NCBI RefSeq assembly: GCF_011694515.1
Contig: NZ_CP050192.1
Span: 2,663,301-2,727,300, forward strand
Length of the DNA stretch: 64,000 nucleotides
Reading direction: 5' to 3'
Source of the DNA: Mycobacterium sp. DL592
Lineage (GTDB): Bacteria; Actinomycetota; Actinomycetes; Mycobacteriales; Mycobacteriaceae
Shown: positions 41,523-49,905 of the stretch, piece by piece
How the letters are laid out: every line of letters starts with the position of its first letter
Position numbering within the stretch: position 1 is the first letter of the stretch
Position numbers and translations under genes: made by a program
The notes under the pieces: generated by a model
Seen by the model: only the letters and a program-made list of their open reading frames with translations
The model's database searches: none
Told to the model about the DNA's origin: nothing

Positions 41523-41551
41523 CGACAGTCATCTCCTCGTGATATCGGTGG

Positions 41552-42736
41552 TCACTGCGCCGTCGGCACCGAGGAGCCGATGAGGGTCACCAGGGCGCGG
41601 CGCAGGATCTCGGTGGTGGCGATCAGATCCGGGATCGACACCCACTCCTCGGCCGCGTGGTAGTTGCCCCCTTCGGGCCCGAACAAGACGGTGGGGATGC
41701 CGGCGCTCTGGAACAGCGCCGCGTCGGTCCAGGCGTTCAATCCGGTGATTGGGGAGCGCACCCCGTTCACTTCCTCGGTGGCGTCGGCAAGGGCATCGAG
41801 CAGGGCACCGTTGCCTTCTCCGGTGAACGGGTCGCGGTCCAGCCGGACCTTGACCTCGCCGCGGAACTTCGGGTCGGTCTTGGCGACCTCGGTGAAGATC
41901 TCCTCGATCTCGGTGACCCGGTTGGCCAGCGTCTCCCCCGGCTGGGTGCCGATCTCGATGCCGACGACGACCTGGTTGGGGTAGGTGGCGTAGTCGGTGC
42001 CGCCCTTGATGGTTCCGGTGTGGAAGACGGTCCGCCCGTTCTTCGGGTCGGGATTGGGCTTCCACACCGTCTCGTCGAGCTTATGCAGCCTGGTCAGAAC
42101 CTCGGCCATGTGGACGATGGCGTCGACGCCCTTGTCCGGGGCCGAGCCGTGTGCGGGGACCCCGTGCACGATGATGTCGATCCATCCGAAGCCCTGGTGC
42201 TCACCGAAGATCGTCCGGGAGCCTTCCGGTTCCAGGTTGATCGCGTAGTCGATCTCGTCGGCGTGGTGGGCCACCAGGTGCTCGGTGCCGATGCTGACAC
42301 CTTCTTCGTCGATCACCAGAGCGACGAGGATGTTGCCCGCCAGTTCCGTTCCAGAGCGCACCAATTCGCGCACCGCGAGCATCGCCGCGGCACAGCCACC
42401 CTTGTCGTCGGCGGCACCGAGCCCGATCATCAGATCGCCGTCGATCACCGGGCGCAGGGCGCGGTCGGCCCAGTTCTCGTAGCCGACGGTGTCGCTGTGC
42501 GCGGACAGGCAGATGGTCGGCCCGGGCTTGCTGCCCCGCAGCCAGGCCAGCACGTTGGGCCGGCCCGGCTCGACCTCCTCGAGCGTCACCTCCAGTCCCA
42601 GTTCGGTGAACCAGTCGCGCGCGAAAGCGGCCACCTCACCCTCGCCGGCGCCGCCCGGGATGAGCCACGGCGTCACCGAGTCGATCTTCACCATGGCCTC
42701 GAGCAACTCGATCGCTTCCTCACGAGTGACGGTCAT
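41552..42736 (-). CDS. M20-family metallo-hydrolase (ArgE/DapE type)
   Basis: A 394-residue zinc-dependent amidohydrolase or peptidase. The metal ligands are visible: LSAHSDTVG, LGAADDKGG, the EE of VIDEEGVSIGTEHL, and GPEGGNYHAAEEW near the C terminus. The dimerisation domain occupies roughly residues 170-290. Relatives include N-acetylornithine and N-succinyl-diaminopimelate deacylases and dipeptidases. The ATG at 42736 has AAAGGAG upstream at good spacing and lies inside the last codons of the ABC ATPase (17-base overlap). A role in trimming or deacylating the imported substrate is inferred. Confidence 0.88.
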   Translation of the reverse strand: MTVTREEAIELLEAMVKIDSVTPWLIPGGAGEGEVAAFARDWFTELGLEVTLEEVEPGRPNVLAWLRGSKPGPTICLSAHSDTVGYENWADRALRPVIDGDLMIGLGAADDKGGCAAAMLAVRELVRSGTELAGNILVALVIDEEGVSIGTEHLVAHHADEIDYAINLEPEGSRTIFGEHQGFGWIDIIVHGVPAHGSAPDKGVDAIVHMAEVLTRLHKLDETVWKPNPDPKNGRTVFHTGTIKGGTDYATYPNQVVVGIEIGTQPGETLANRVTEIEEIFTEVAKTDPKFRGEVKVRLDRDPFTGEGNGALLDALADATEEVNGVRSPITGLNAWTDAALFQSAGIPTVLFGPEGGNYHAAEEWVSIPDLIATTEILRRALVTLIGSSVPTAQ

Positions 42737-43769
42737 CTGGTGTGTTCTCCTTTGGGGTTGGTGATACTTCGCTTTCGGAAAAATGACAGGCCACAACATG
42801 TTCCGGGGCGACCATGCGCAGCACCGGTTGCTCGGCCCGACAGCGTTCGGGTTCCCCGAGCCGGCGGCGCAGCGGGCAGCGCGGGGCGAACCGGCAACCG
42901 GGATCGGTATTGGTGACATTCGGTGGTTCGCCGGTCAGAAGTGCGCGCGAACTGCGCCGGCCGCCGCCTGCTTTGGGCATCACGTCGACCAACGCCTGGG
43001 TGTAGGGGTGCCGGGGCGTACCGATGACCTCGGCGGCGGCTCCCTGCTCCACCACCTGCCCCAGATACAGCACCGCGACACGGTCGGCGAACACACCGGC
43101 CAGCGCCAGGTCGTGGGTGATGAACAGGATTGCAATTCCCAGCTTTTCGCGCATGTCGAGGAGCAGACGAATCACTCCGGCGCGCAACGACACGTCTAGC
43201 ATCGACACCGGCTCGTCGGCCACCAGCAACCGCGGCTCGACGGCAAGGGCGGCCGCGATCGCGACGCGCTGGCGCTGACCGCCGGAGAGTTGAAAGATCC
43301 GCCGATCGGCGATGGCCTCGGGCGGGTTCAGCCCGCACTTCTCCAGAGCTGCCAGCACTGCTGTGCCCCGCGCCGCTGCACCGAGGTCCGGGCGGTGGAC
43401 GGCCAGACCTTCGCCGACGACGTCGAATGCTGTCGCATTGGGCGCCAGGCTCTCGAACGGATCCTGGAAGATCATCTGGAAGTTGTGCCGCAAGCGGCGC
43501 AGTGTTCGGCCCTTGGTGTGCGTGATGTCGGTGCCGGCGACCGAGACCGTGCCCGACGTGGCATCGACGAGCCGCATGAGGGTGCGCGCGATAGTCGTCT
43601 TCCCGCAGCCTGATTCACCCACCAGGGCGACGATCTCCCCCTCGTGGACGGTCAGATCGACGCCGTCGACGGCACGCGCGGTCAGCGTGGTGCGCCCATG
43701 GCGCACCGGGAAATGCACCCGCAGGTCGCGAAGTTCGGCGGTCACCGGCCGCGACGACATCTCGGTCAC
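42720..43769 (-). CDS. Oligopeptide/dipeptide ABC transporter ATP-binding protein (OppF/DppF type)
   Basis: A 349-residue ATPase of a peptide importer. Walker A is VGESGCGKTT, the signature LSGGQRQRVAIA, Walker B LLVADEPVSMLD, and the oligopeptide-type C-terminal Cys-containing extension follows (GCRFAPRCPLRR, likely iron-sulfur or structural). The GTG at 43769 overlaps the preceding stop (GTGA); an ATG three codons later is an alternative. It would pair with the next ATPase as a heterodimer beneath the two permeases. Confidence 0.93.
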   Translation of the reverse strand: MTEMSSRPVTAELRDLRVHFPVRHGRTTLTARAVDGVDLTVHEGEIVALVGESGCGKTTIARTLMRLVDATSGTVSVAGTDITHTKGRTLRRLRHNFQMIFQDPFESLAPNATAFDVVGEGLAVHRPDLGAAARGTAVLAALEKCGLNPPEAIADRRIFQLSGGQRQRVAIAAALAVEPRLLVADEPVSMLDVSLRAGVIRLLLDMREKLGIAILFITHDLALAGVFADRVAVLYLGQVVEQGAAAEVIGTPRHPYTQALVDVMPKAGGGRRSSRALLTGEPPNVTNTDPGCRFAPRCPLRRRLGEPERCRAEQPVLRMVAPEHVVACHFSESEVSPTPKENTPDDRHS

Positions 43770-44755
43770 CGGGTCACCCCCGCCACCGGTTGGAGCAGAT
43801 GGCATGCCGCGACATGACCCGACTCGGACACCGGGCGCAGCGCGGGATCGTCGACGACGCAGCGCGACAGAGTCTCGGTACACCTGTCGGCGAACCGGCA
43901 GCCGGCCGGCGGATGGGCGAGATTCGGAGGGCTGCCGGGGATTCCACTGATGGACGCCTGGCCGGCGTCAAGACGCGGATAGCAGTCGAGCAGGCGTCGG
44001 GTGTAGGGGTGTGCGGGCCGGGCTCCGGCGGTCAGGATGGCCTCGGCGCGTCCGTATTCGACGATGCGGCCGGCGTACATCACCGCGACCCGGTCGCACA
44101 GCTCGGCCAGGACGGTGAGGTCGTGGGAGATGATCAGCATGGCCAGTCCGAGTTCGTCGGCCAGCCCCCGGATCAGCTCCAGAATCTGTGCCTGGGTCAT
44201 GACGTCGAGCGCGGTGGTCGGCTCGTCGGCGATCACCAGATCAGGACCACAAGCCAGCGCCATCGCGATCATCGCGCGTTGCTTCATACCGCCGGAGAGC
44301 TGGTGCGGGTAATCGGCAGCCCGATTCGGCGCGATGCCGACCTGGGTGAGCAGTTCGGCGACCCGGTCGTGAACCACGCGCCGCTTGGTGCCGGGTTCGT
44401 GCGCCCGGATGGCCTCACCGACCTGGTCACCGATCGTCATGACCGGGTTGAATCCGTTCATCGCCCCCTGGAAGACCAACGCGAGACGTCGCCAGCGCAG
44501 CGACCGCAACTCCACGTCGTTCACCGCCCGCAGATCGGTACCGGCGAAACTGAGTTCATCAGCGGTCACCGTCGCGCCGTGTGGCAGCAGCTGCGCCACG
44601 GCCAGCGCGAGTGTGCTTTTACCGCAACCGGATTCACCAGCCAGACCGACCACCTCGCCGGCGCCGACATCGAGGTCGACGCCGTCGACCGCACGGACCG
44701 CCGACTCTCCGGCGCCGTAGCTGACGCTGAGGTCGCGAACCGACAGAAGCGTCAT
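43766..44755 (-). CDS. Oligopeptide/dipeptide ABC transporter ATP-binding protein (OppD/DppD type)
   Basis: A 329-residue ATPase. The open frame extends far upstream, but the ATG at 44755 overlaps the permease stop (ATGA) and gives the family N terminus [14 protein letters not shown]. Walker A is [10 protein letters not shown], the signature [12 protein letters not shown], Walker [13 protein letters not shown]. The C-terminal oligopeptide extension contains [15 protein letters not shown]. It partners the OppF-type protein encoded next. Confidence 0.93.
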   Translation of the reverse strand: MTLLSVRDLSVSYGAGESAVRAVDGVDLDVGAGEVVGLAGESGCGKSTLALAVAQLLPHGATVTADELSFAGTDLRAVNDVELRSLRWRRLALVFQGAMNGFNPVMTIGDQVGEAIRAHEPGTKRRVVHDRVAELLTQVGIAPNRAADYPHQLSGGMKQRAMIAMALACGPDLVIADEPTTALDVMTQAQILELIRGLADELGLAMLIISHDLTVLAELCDRVAVMYAGRIVEYGRAEAILTAGARPAHPYTRRLLDCYPRLDAGQASISGIPGSPPNLAHPPAGCRFADRCTETLSRCVVDDPALRPVSESGHVAACHLLQPVAGVTR

Positions 44756-45660
44756 TCGGCCACCGCCAGCCGGGGATTGAGGATGCGCTCCAGGCTCTGC
44801 CCGATCAGCGAGAACGCGAGGACCACGAGCACGATCCCGACACCGGGCGGAAGGAAGTACCACCAGTTGCCGTTTCCGACCGCGCCCGCGGCGAACGCGT
44901 TGTGCAGAATCTGGCCCCACGAGGTCCGGATGGGGTCGCCCAGCCCGAGGAACGACAACGTCGCCTCGGCGAGAATGGACCCGGCGATCACCAGGACCGC
45001 GTTGGCGATCACCAACGCCAGGACGCCGGGCAGGATCAGCCGCCACAGAATTCCCACCGACGACAGCCCCACAGTCCTGGCCCGCGCCACGACTTCCCGT
45101 TCGCGCAACGCCAAAGCCTGCGAACGCACAATGCGGGCCGTGCTGGGCCAACTGGTGATCGCGATGACCAGCACGATCATCGGCAGGCTCTGGCCGATGA
45201 TGGCGCCGAGCGCGATCATCAACGGCAGGTTGGGCAGCACCAGGAAGAAGTCGGTGACCCGCATCAGCATCGCGTCGACGAATCCGGTGAACCAGCCGGC
45301 CAGAACACCCACGAGCGTCCCGATCAGGACCGTGATGAGGGTGGCGATGAGACCGATCTCCAACGACACCGACGTTCCGGCCAGCACCTGGCGCAGCACG
45401 TCGCGGCCGAGTTCGTCGGTGCCCAGCCAGTGAAGGGCACTGGGCGGCTGCAGGATTCCGGATCGCGACCCGGCGACGTCGGTGCGGTCATACGGGGCGA
45501 GCAACGGTCCGATGATCGCCACCAACACCACAACGGCGACACTCAGCAAGCCGGTTCGGCCCATCGGGTCGGCAACCAGTTGTCGAACGACGCCGCGCCA
45601 TCCCCCGGTGACGTGGGCGGCGGCCGGCTCGGGCTCCAGGTTGGGGATCGGTCCGGTCAT
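44752..45660 (-). CDS. Peptide ABC transporter permease (OppC/DppC type)
   Basis: A 302-residue inner-membrane permease with an N-terminal helix, the periplasmic segment HWLGTDELGRDVLRQVL diagnostic of OppC/DppC, and five further helices. The cytoplasmic coupling motif is REREVVARARTVGLSSVGIL. The ATG at 45660 overlaps the stop of the other permease (ATGA); upstream in-frame residues are not family-like. Confidence 0.93.
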   Translation of the reverse strand: MTGPIPNLEPEPAAAHVTGGWRGVVRQLVADPMGRTGLLSVAVVVLVAIIGPLLAPYDRTDVAGSRSGILQPPSALHWLGTDELGRDVLRQVLAGTSVSLEIGLIATLITVLIGTLVGVLAGWFTGFVDAMLMRVTDFFLVLPNLPLMIALGAIIGQSLPMIVLVIAITSWPSTARIVRSQALALREREVVARARTVGLSSVGILWRLILPGVLALVIANAVLVIAGSILAEATLSFLGLGDPIRTSWGQILHNAFAAGAVGNGNWWYFLPPGVGIVLVVLAFSLIGQSLERILNPRLAVAE

Positions 45661-46625
45661 GTCAGCCGCACCCGCGGATCGAGGGCGCGGTACACCATGT
45701 CGCTGGCGAAGTTGGCCACCACGACCACGACGGCGAAGATCAGGAAGCAGGCCTCCATCACGGGATAGTCGCGTCTGATCACCGATAGGTAGATCAGCTG
45801 ACCCATGCCGGGCCAGGAGAACACGGTCTCGACCTGGATGGTGCCGCCCACCGTGGCGCTGGCGTACAGCGTCGTCGCGGTGACCACCGGCAGCAGTGCG
45901 TTGCGCACGCCGTGCCGCCACAGCACCCGGCGCGGGCTCAGGCCCTTGGCACGCGCGGTGGTCATGTAGTCCTCTGACAGGGTCGCCAACAGCGAACTGC
46001 GGGTGATCAGGACGAACTGTGCGATGTCGACGAGCACCATCGCCACCGTCGGCAAGATGAGATGTCGCGCCAGATCAGCGATCCGGGTGAACATCGTCGG
46101 GTAGAGCGCGTCGGCGGTGTACATCCCGGCGATGGGGAACCAGCCCAGCGTCACCGCGAAGACGAAGATCAACAACATGCCGACCCAGAATGTCGGCAGG
46201 CTCCAGAACACCAGCGACCCGATGACGAGGCTGCGGTCGGCACGCGATTCCCGCCGCGATGCGGCGAACACCCCGATCAGCACGCCGAGGATGATCACCA
46301 GCAACGTCGAGATGGTCACCAGGATCAGGGTATTGCCAAGGGCTTTCACCACGATCGGTCCGACCGACGCCTGGTAGGTGTAGGAGAAGCCGAGGTCGCC
46401 CTTGAGCAGGTTCTGCAGATAGGTGAGGAACTGCGACGCCATCGACTGGTCCAGGCCGTAGTAGCTGCGCAGTCGTGCGATGGCCTCGGCGTCCAGGTGC
46501 TGGCCGCGGGCGATGTGGGTGACCGGGTCTCCCGGCATCAGGTGGAAGAGAACGAAATTGGTCGCAACCACCGCGATGAGCGTGAACACCAGGTAGGAGA
46601 ATTTCTGGGTCAGGTACCGAAGCAT
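45657..46625 (-). CDS. Peptide ABC transporter permease (OppB/DppB type)
   Basis: A 322-residue permease. The N terminus has the family's FVLFHLMPGDPV segment after the first helix, then about five more helices. The coupling loop is EDYMTTARAKGLSPRRVLW. It follows the binding-protein gene by seven bases and overlaps the second permease, so all five importer genes form one block. Confidence 0.93.
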   Translation of the reverse strand: MLRYLTQKFSYLVFTLIAVVATNFVLFHLMPGDPVTHIARGQHLDAEAIARLRSYYGLDQSMASQFLTYLQNLLKGDLGFSYTYQASVGPIVVKALGNTLILVTISTLLVIILGVLIGVFAASRRESRADRSLVIGSLVFWSLPTFWVGMLLIFVFAVTLGWFPIAGMYTADALYPTMFTRIADLARHLILPTVAMVLVDIAQFVLITRSSLLATLSEDYMTTARAKGLSPRRVLWRHGVRNALLPVVTATTLYASATVGGTIQVETVFSWPGMGQLIYLSVIRRDYPVMEACFLIFAVVVVVANFASDMVYRALDPRVRLT

Positions 46626-46632
46626 CGACTTG

Positions 46633-48273
46633 TCAGGCCGGCTTCACGTCGAGGTAGTTCACCCGCGGGAAGTTCAGGATCATGCCACCGTTCATTGGCT
46701 GCCAACCCGTCCAGGTGTTGGTGCGCGTGCCGGTCAGCTTCTTCTGGTACCACATCACGATGTAGGGGCAGGCCGCATAGTGGATCGCCTGCATCTCCTG
46801 GACGAGCTTGACCCGGGCGGCGCGGTCGACGGTGGTCTTCTGCTGGGCGTAGAGCTCGTCGTAGCGCGGGTCGGTCCAGAAGGTGTCGTTGTTGCCGCCG
46901 ATCTGATCGGTGGTCGGGATGCCCAGCAGATAGGACGGGTCGTAGAACTCCGAGTCCCAGCCCCACACCATGATGTCCCAGTCGGGGGTTTCGGCGTTGT
47001 AGACGGTGGCGCTCATGCTGTCGGCGTCGGTGCTGGAGAGCTTCAGGTTGATTCCGACGGCCTTGGCCGCCGAGACGAACAGGTCGGCGGCCTTCATGTC
47101 GACAGTGGTGTCGGCGATCACCAGAAGCCGGAACTCCAGTGGCGCACCGTCTTTCGCCTCCCGGATGCCATCTCCGTTGCGGTCGGTGTAGCCGGCACCG
47201 TCAAGGAGTTGCTTGGCTTTGGCCGGGTTGTTGTCGAGGACGGCGTCCGGGCCCGGGACGTAGTGGAAGTCACCGAAGGTGGGGGGCAGCAGATCGGCTC
47301 CGGGTTCCCCGTAACCGGCCAGGGCGAGTTCGACGAGCTGCTGGCGGCTGACGGCACAGGACAGCGCCTGGCGCACCACCTGGTCTTTCAGGATCGGGTT
47401 GCCCTTCGAGCCGGGAGCAGTCGAACAGTTGAAGCCGATCATGTGGAACGAGAACGATTCCATCGCTGTGGTTTTCACGTCCGAGGCATTCTGCAGACCG
47501 GTGTAGATGGTGGGCGGCACTTCGGAGACGATGTCGATGTCGCCGGTGCGCAGCGCCTGGGTGACGACGTCGTCGGAGCCGAACTTCGTCCAGGTGACCT
47601 TCTCGGCGGCGGGCTTGGGTCCCCACCACGAGTCGTTCCTGGTGACCGTGGCAACGCTGCCCTTCTGCCACGACACGAAGTTGAACGGTCCGGTGCCGAC
47701 CGGCTTGTCGTTGGCGTACTTGGGCAGGTCGTCCTTGGCGACGCCTTCCCACAGGTGCTTCGGCACCATCGGCATGATGATGCCGGGCTCCAGCGTCTGC
47801 GGCTGCGCATAAGTCAGGCGGACCTGGCCGTCGCCGACCTTGGTCACGTCGGTCAGATCCTTGAAGTAGGCGCCGTAGGTGCCGTAGCTGTTGTCCCGCA
47901 CCAACAGGAAGGTGAAGATGACGTCGTCGGCACTGAAGTCCTTGCCGTCCTGCCATTTCACGCCCGAGCGCAGGGTGTAGGTGAAGGTCTTACCGTCGGG
48001 ACTGCGGTCCACGGCGGTGGCCAGTGACGGTGTGATGTTGAGCTGGGCGTCGTAGTCCATCAGTTTGTCGTAGACGAGTTGGAAGACGTCGTAGGACTGT
48101 GTCGAGGCGGCCGTGAACGGGTTGAGCGAGTCGATGTCAGTCGTGGACCCGACGCGCAGCACCGTACTGGTCGCCGTCTTCGGAGCGCATGACGCGAGTG
48201 CGGCGGCTCCGCCGAGGGCGGCGGCGACCACCGCCGATGTCCGGAAGAAGCTGCGACGATCCATCTCGGCCAT
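46633..48273 (-). CDS. ABC transporter substrate-binding lipoprotein (SBP family 5), Tat-type signal
   Basis: A 546-residue extracytoplasmic binding protein for oligopeptides or related solutes. The signal sequence combines a twin-arginine motif (RRSFFR, residues about 6-11) with a hydrophobic stretch and the lipobox LASC near residue 29. It should therefore cross folded through Tat and become a lipoprotein. Family 5 signatures include STVLRVGSTTDIDSLNPFT, the VYDKLMDYDAQL region and GVKWQDGKDFSADDVIFTF. It is the first gene of the island operon, preceded by GGGAAGGG as ribosome-binding site and by a palindromic operator. The ligand cannot be read from sequence. Confidence 0.93.
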   Translation of the reverse strand: MAEMDRRSFFRTSAVVAAALGGAAALASCAPKTATSTVLRVGSTTDIDSLNPFTAASTQSYDVFQLVYDKLMDYDAQLNITPSLATAVDRSPDGKTFTYTLRSGVKWQDGKDFSADDVIFTFLLVRDNSYGTYGAYFKDLTDVTKVGDGQVRLTYAQPQTLEPGIIMPMVPKHLWEGVAKDDLPKYANDKPVGTGPFNFVSWQKGSVATVTRNDSWWGPKPAAEKVTWTKFGSDDVVTQALRTGDIDIVSEVPPTIYTGLQNASDVKTTAMESFSFHMIGFNCSTAPGSKGNPILKDQVVRQALSCAVSRQQLVELALAGYGEPGADLLPPTFGDFHYVPGPDAVLDNNPAKAKQLLDGAGYTDRNGDGIREAKDGAPLEFRLLVIADTTVDMKAADLFVSAAKAVGINLKLSSTDADSMSATVYNAETPDWDIMVWGWDSEFYDPSYLLGIPTTDQIGGNNDTFWTDPRYDELYAQQKTTVDRAARVKLVQEMQAIHYAACPYIVMWYQKKLTGTRTNTWTGWQPMNGGMILNFPRVNYLDVKPA

Positions 48274-48299
48274 GTGAAAACCCTTCCCGACACCAGTTT

Positions 48300-48307
48300 G
48301 TATACAC
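48300..48307. promoter_or_regulatory. Candidate GntR/HutC-type operator of the island operon
   Basis: GTATACAC matches the HutC-subfamily pattern GTNTANAC and contains the perfect palindrome TGTATACA (48299-48306). It lies 26 bases upstream of the binding-protein gene. Read on the minus strand, the -10-like TACTGT (48306-48311) abuts it, so a bound repressor would sit at the transcription start. The adjacent divergent gene encodes a GntR protein with a HutC/UTRA-type effector domain. Confidence 0.6.
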
Positions 48308-48429
48308 AGTAGTATGAGTGTCGGTCATTGCCGAGCGATTGCCGGATTGTTTCCAGCTCTTTTCTCTTTCCGGCTCGGAATGAGCAGATCGCAGTGGTGT
48401 TACCAGCCACGTTCCCTGCACCGCATAGT

Positions 48430-48435
48430 TAGCAT
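48430..48435 (+). promoter_or_regulatory. Candidate -10 of the GntR regulator gene
   Basis: TAGCAT fits TANNNT and gives a leader of about 28 bases ending in the AAAGG ribosome-binding site before the ATG at 48471. It is 123 bases from the palindromic operator, so autoregulation through that site is not obvious. Confidence 0.35.
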
Positions 48436-48470
48436 TCACATGACTCCCCCGCTAGCGAAAGGCGGTGACG

Positions 48471-49310
48471 ATGGCCACCAAGCCGAAGCGCTCGGCAAGC
48501 CCCCCTGCGGCTCCGGCCGACCGCAAGCTGCGCTACCAGCACGTCTACGACCTGGTGCTGCGCATCATGGCCGAGCGCGGGCTCAAACCCGGCGACCGCC
48601 TGCCGTCCGCCGCCGAACTCGCCGAGATCGCCGCGGTCAGCAACATCAGCGTGCGCCGGGCGCTCGACGAACTGGAGCGGGCCGGAAAGATCACCCGCCG
48701 CCAGGGGCTGGGCACGTTCGTCGCCGAACCCCGCATCGCCAGTGACCCGACCCGTCCCGGCGAGCTGCTCCACACCCTGCTCGACAAGGACGGCGACCCG
48801 CCGAAGGTCATCACCTCGCTGATCTCCATCGGTGTCGGATTGCCGAGCACCGCCATCGCCACCGCACTCAGTGTCGACGCCGGGCAACCGGTCTGGGAGA
48901 TCTGGCGCAAACGCAGCCTCGGCAGCGCCGACATCATCCTCGAGCGCGCCGTCCTTCCGCTGAGCCGGGTCCCGGCGATCGACCACGAGGCACTGTCGGC
49001 AGGCGGGTCGCTGTACCGCTTCATCGAGGAGCGCTACCAGCTCACCGACGAATACACCGAGCAGGCAATCGAAGTGGACACCCCCAGTAGTTGGGAGGCC
49101 GGCCATCTCGGGGTGGGCACCGCCGATCCGATCGTGCGGGTCCGCGGCGTCAGCTTCGATGCCGATGGGAAGGCCTTCGACTGCTTCGAGCAGTGCTACC
49201 GCGCCACGAAGTTCACGTTCTACACCGCCGGCCAGACCCGGCACCGCATCCTGGGCCCCTCGGAACTGTCCAATTGGTCTGTGGCCCCGCTGTCTTCACC
49301 ACAGTGTTGA
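48471..49310 (+). CDS. GntR-family regulator with UTRA (HutC-type) domain
   Basis: A 279-residue transcription factor. The N-terminal winged helix (residues about 20-90) contains GDRLPSAAELAEIAAVSNI, VRRALDELERAGKI and RRQGLGTFVAEP, all standard for GntR. The C-terminal UTRA ligand domain shows WEIWRKRSLGSADIILERAV and the GVSFDADGKAFDCFEQCYRA strands. The ATG at 48471 has AAAGG eight bases upstream; an in-frame GTG two codons earlier is less likely. It is divergent from the eleven-gene operon and is probably its substrate-responsive repressor. Confidence 0.9.
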   Translation: MATKPKRSASPPAAPADRKLRYQHVYDLVLRIMAERGLKPGDRLPSAAELAEIAAVSNISVRRALDELERAGKITRRQGLGTFVAEPRIASDPTRPGELLHTLLDKDGDPPKVITSLISIGVGLPSTAIATALSVDAGQPVWEIWRKRSLGSADIILERAVLPLSRVPAIDHEALSAGGSLYRFIEERYQLTDEYTEQAIEVDTPSSWEAGHLGVGTADPIVRVRGVSFDADGKAFDCFEQCYRATKFTFYTAGQTRHRILGPSELSNWSVAPLSSPQC

Positions 49311-49340
49311 TCGGCCCGGCTGATGGGTATGCCTTCGCCC

Positions 49341-49892
49341 ATGAGCAACGAACTAACTGAGAAGAAGATCGCGTTCCTGGTCGCCCCCGAGGGCACCGAG
49401 CAGGTGGAACTCACAGCACCGTGGGAGGCCGTGCAGCAGGCCGGAGGCGAGGCGGAACTGGTCTCCACCGAGCTGGGCAAGATCCAGGCGTTCAACCATC
49501 TCACCCCCGCCGACACGTTCGACGCGGAGAAGGCTGCCGAGAGCGTGTCGGCCAGCGACTACGACGCCCTGGTGCTGCCCGGCGGGCTGGCCAACCCGGA
49601 CTATCTGCGCACCAACGCCGACGCGGTCGGCTTCGTCAGGAGTTTCTTCGACGCCGGCAAGCCGGTGGCGGTGATCTGCCACGGCCCCTGGACCCTGGTC
49701 GAAGCCAACGTCGTCGAGGGCCGCCAGATCACATCGTGGCCCAGCCTGCAGACCGATCTGCGCAACGCCGGCGCCCAGTGGGTCGACGAGCAGGTCGTGG
49801 TGTGCACACAAGGGCCCAACACGCTGGTGTCCAGCCGCAAGCCCGATGACCTGCCGGCCTTCTGCGCGAAGCTGGTCGAAGCCTTCTCCTGA
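49341..49892 (+). CDS. DJ-1/PfpI-family protein (type 1 glutamine amidotransferase-like)
   Basis: About 183 residues. The nucleophile elbow is AVICHGPWTLVEA with the conserved Cys; the preceding LVLPGGLANPDYLR carries the family's Gly-rich loop, and the N terminus has FLVAPEGTEQVEL. Members act as chaperones, proteases or protein/nucleotide deglycases; YhbO/PfpI-like deglycase or general stress function is likely here. The ATG at 49341 (MSNELTEKK) is preferred; an ATG at 49323 would add six residues. It is convergent with ribD, with 13 bases between their stops. Confidence 0.87.
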   Translation: MSNELTEKKIAFLVAPEGTEQVELTAPWEAVQQAGGEAELVSTELGKIQAFNHLTPADTFDAEKAAESVSASDYDALVLPGGLANPDYLRTNADAVGFVRSFFDAGKPVAVICHGPWTLVEANVVEGRQITSWPSLQTDLRNAGAQWVDEQVVVCTQGPNTLVSSRKPDDLPAFCAKLVEAFS

Positions 49893-49905
49893 CCGGAGCA
49901 GTCTC

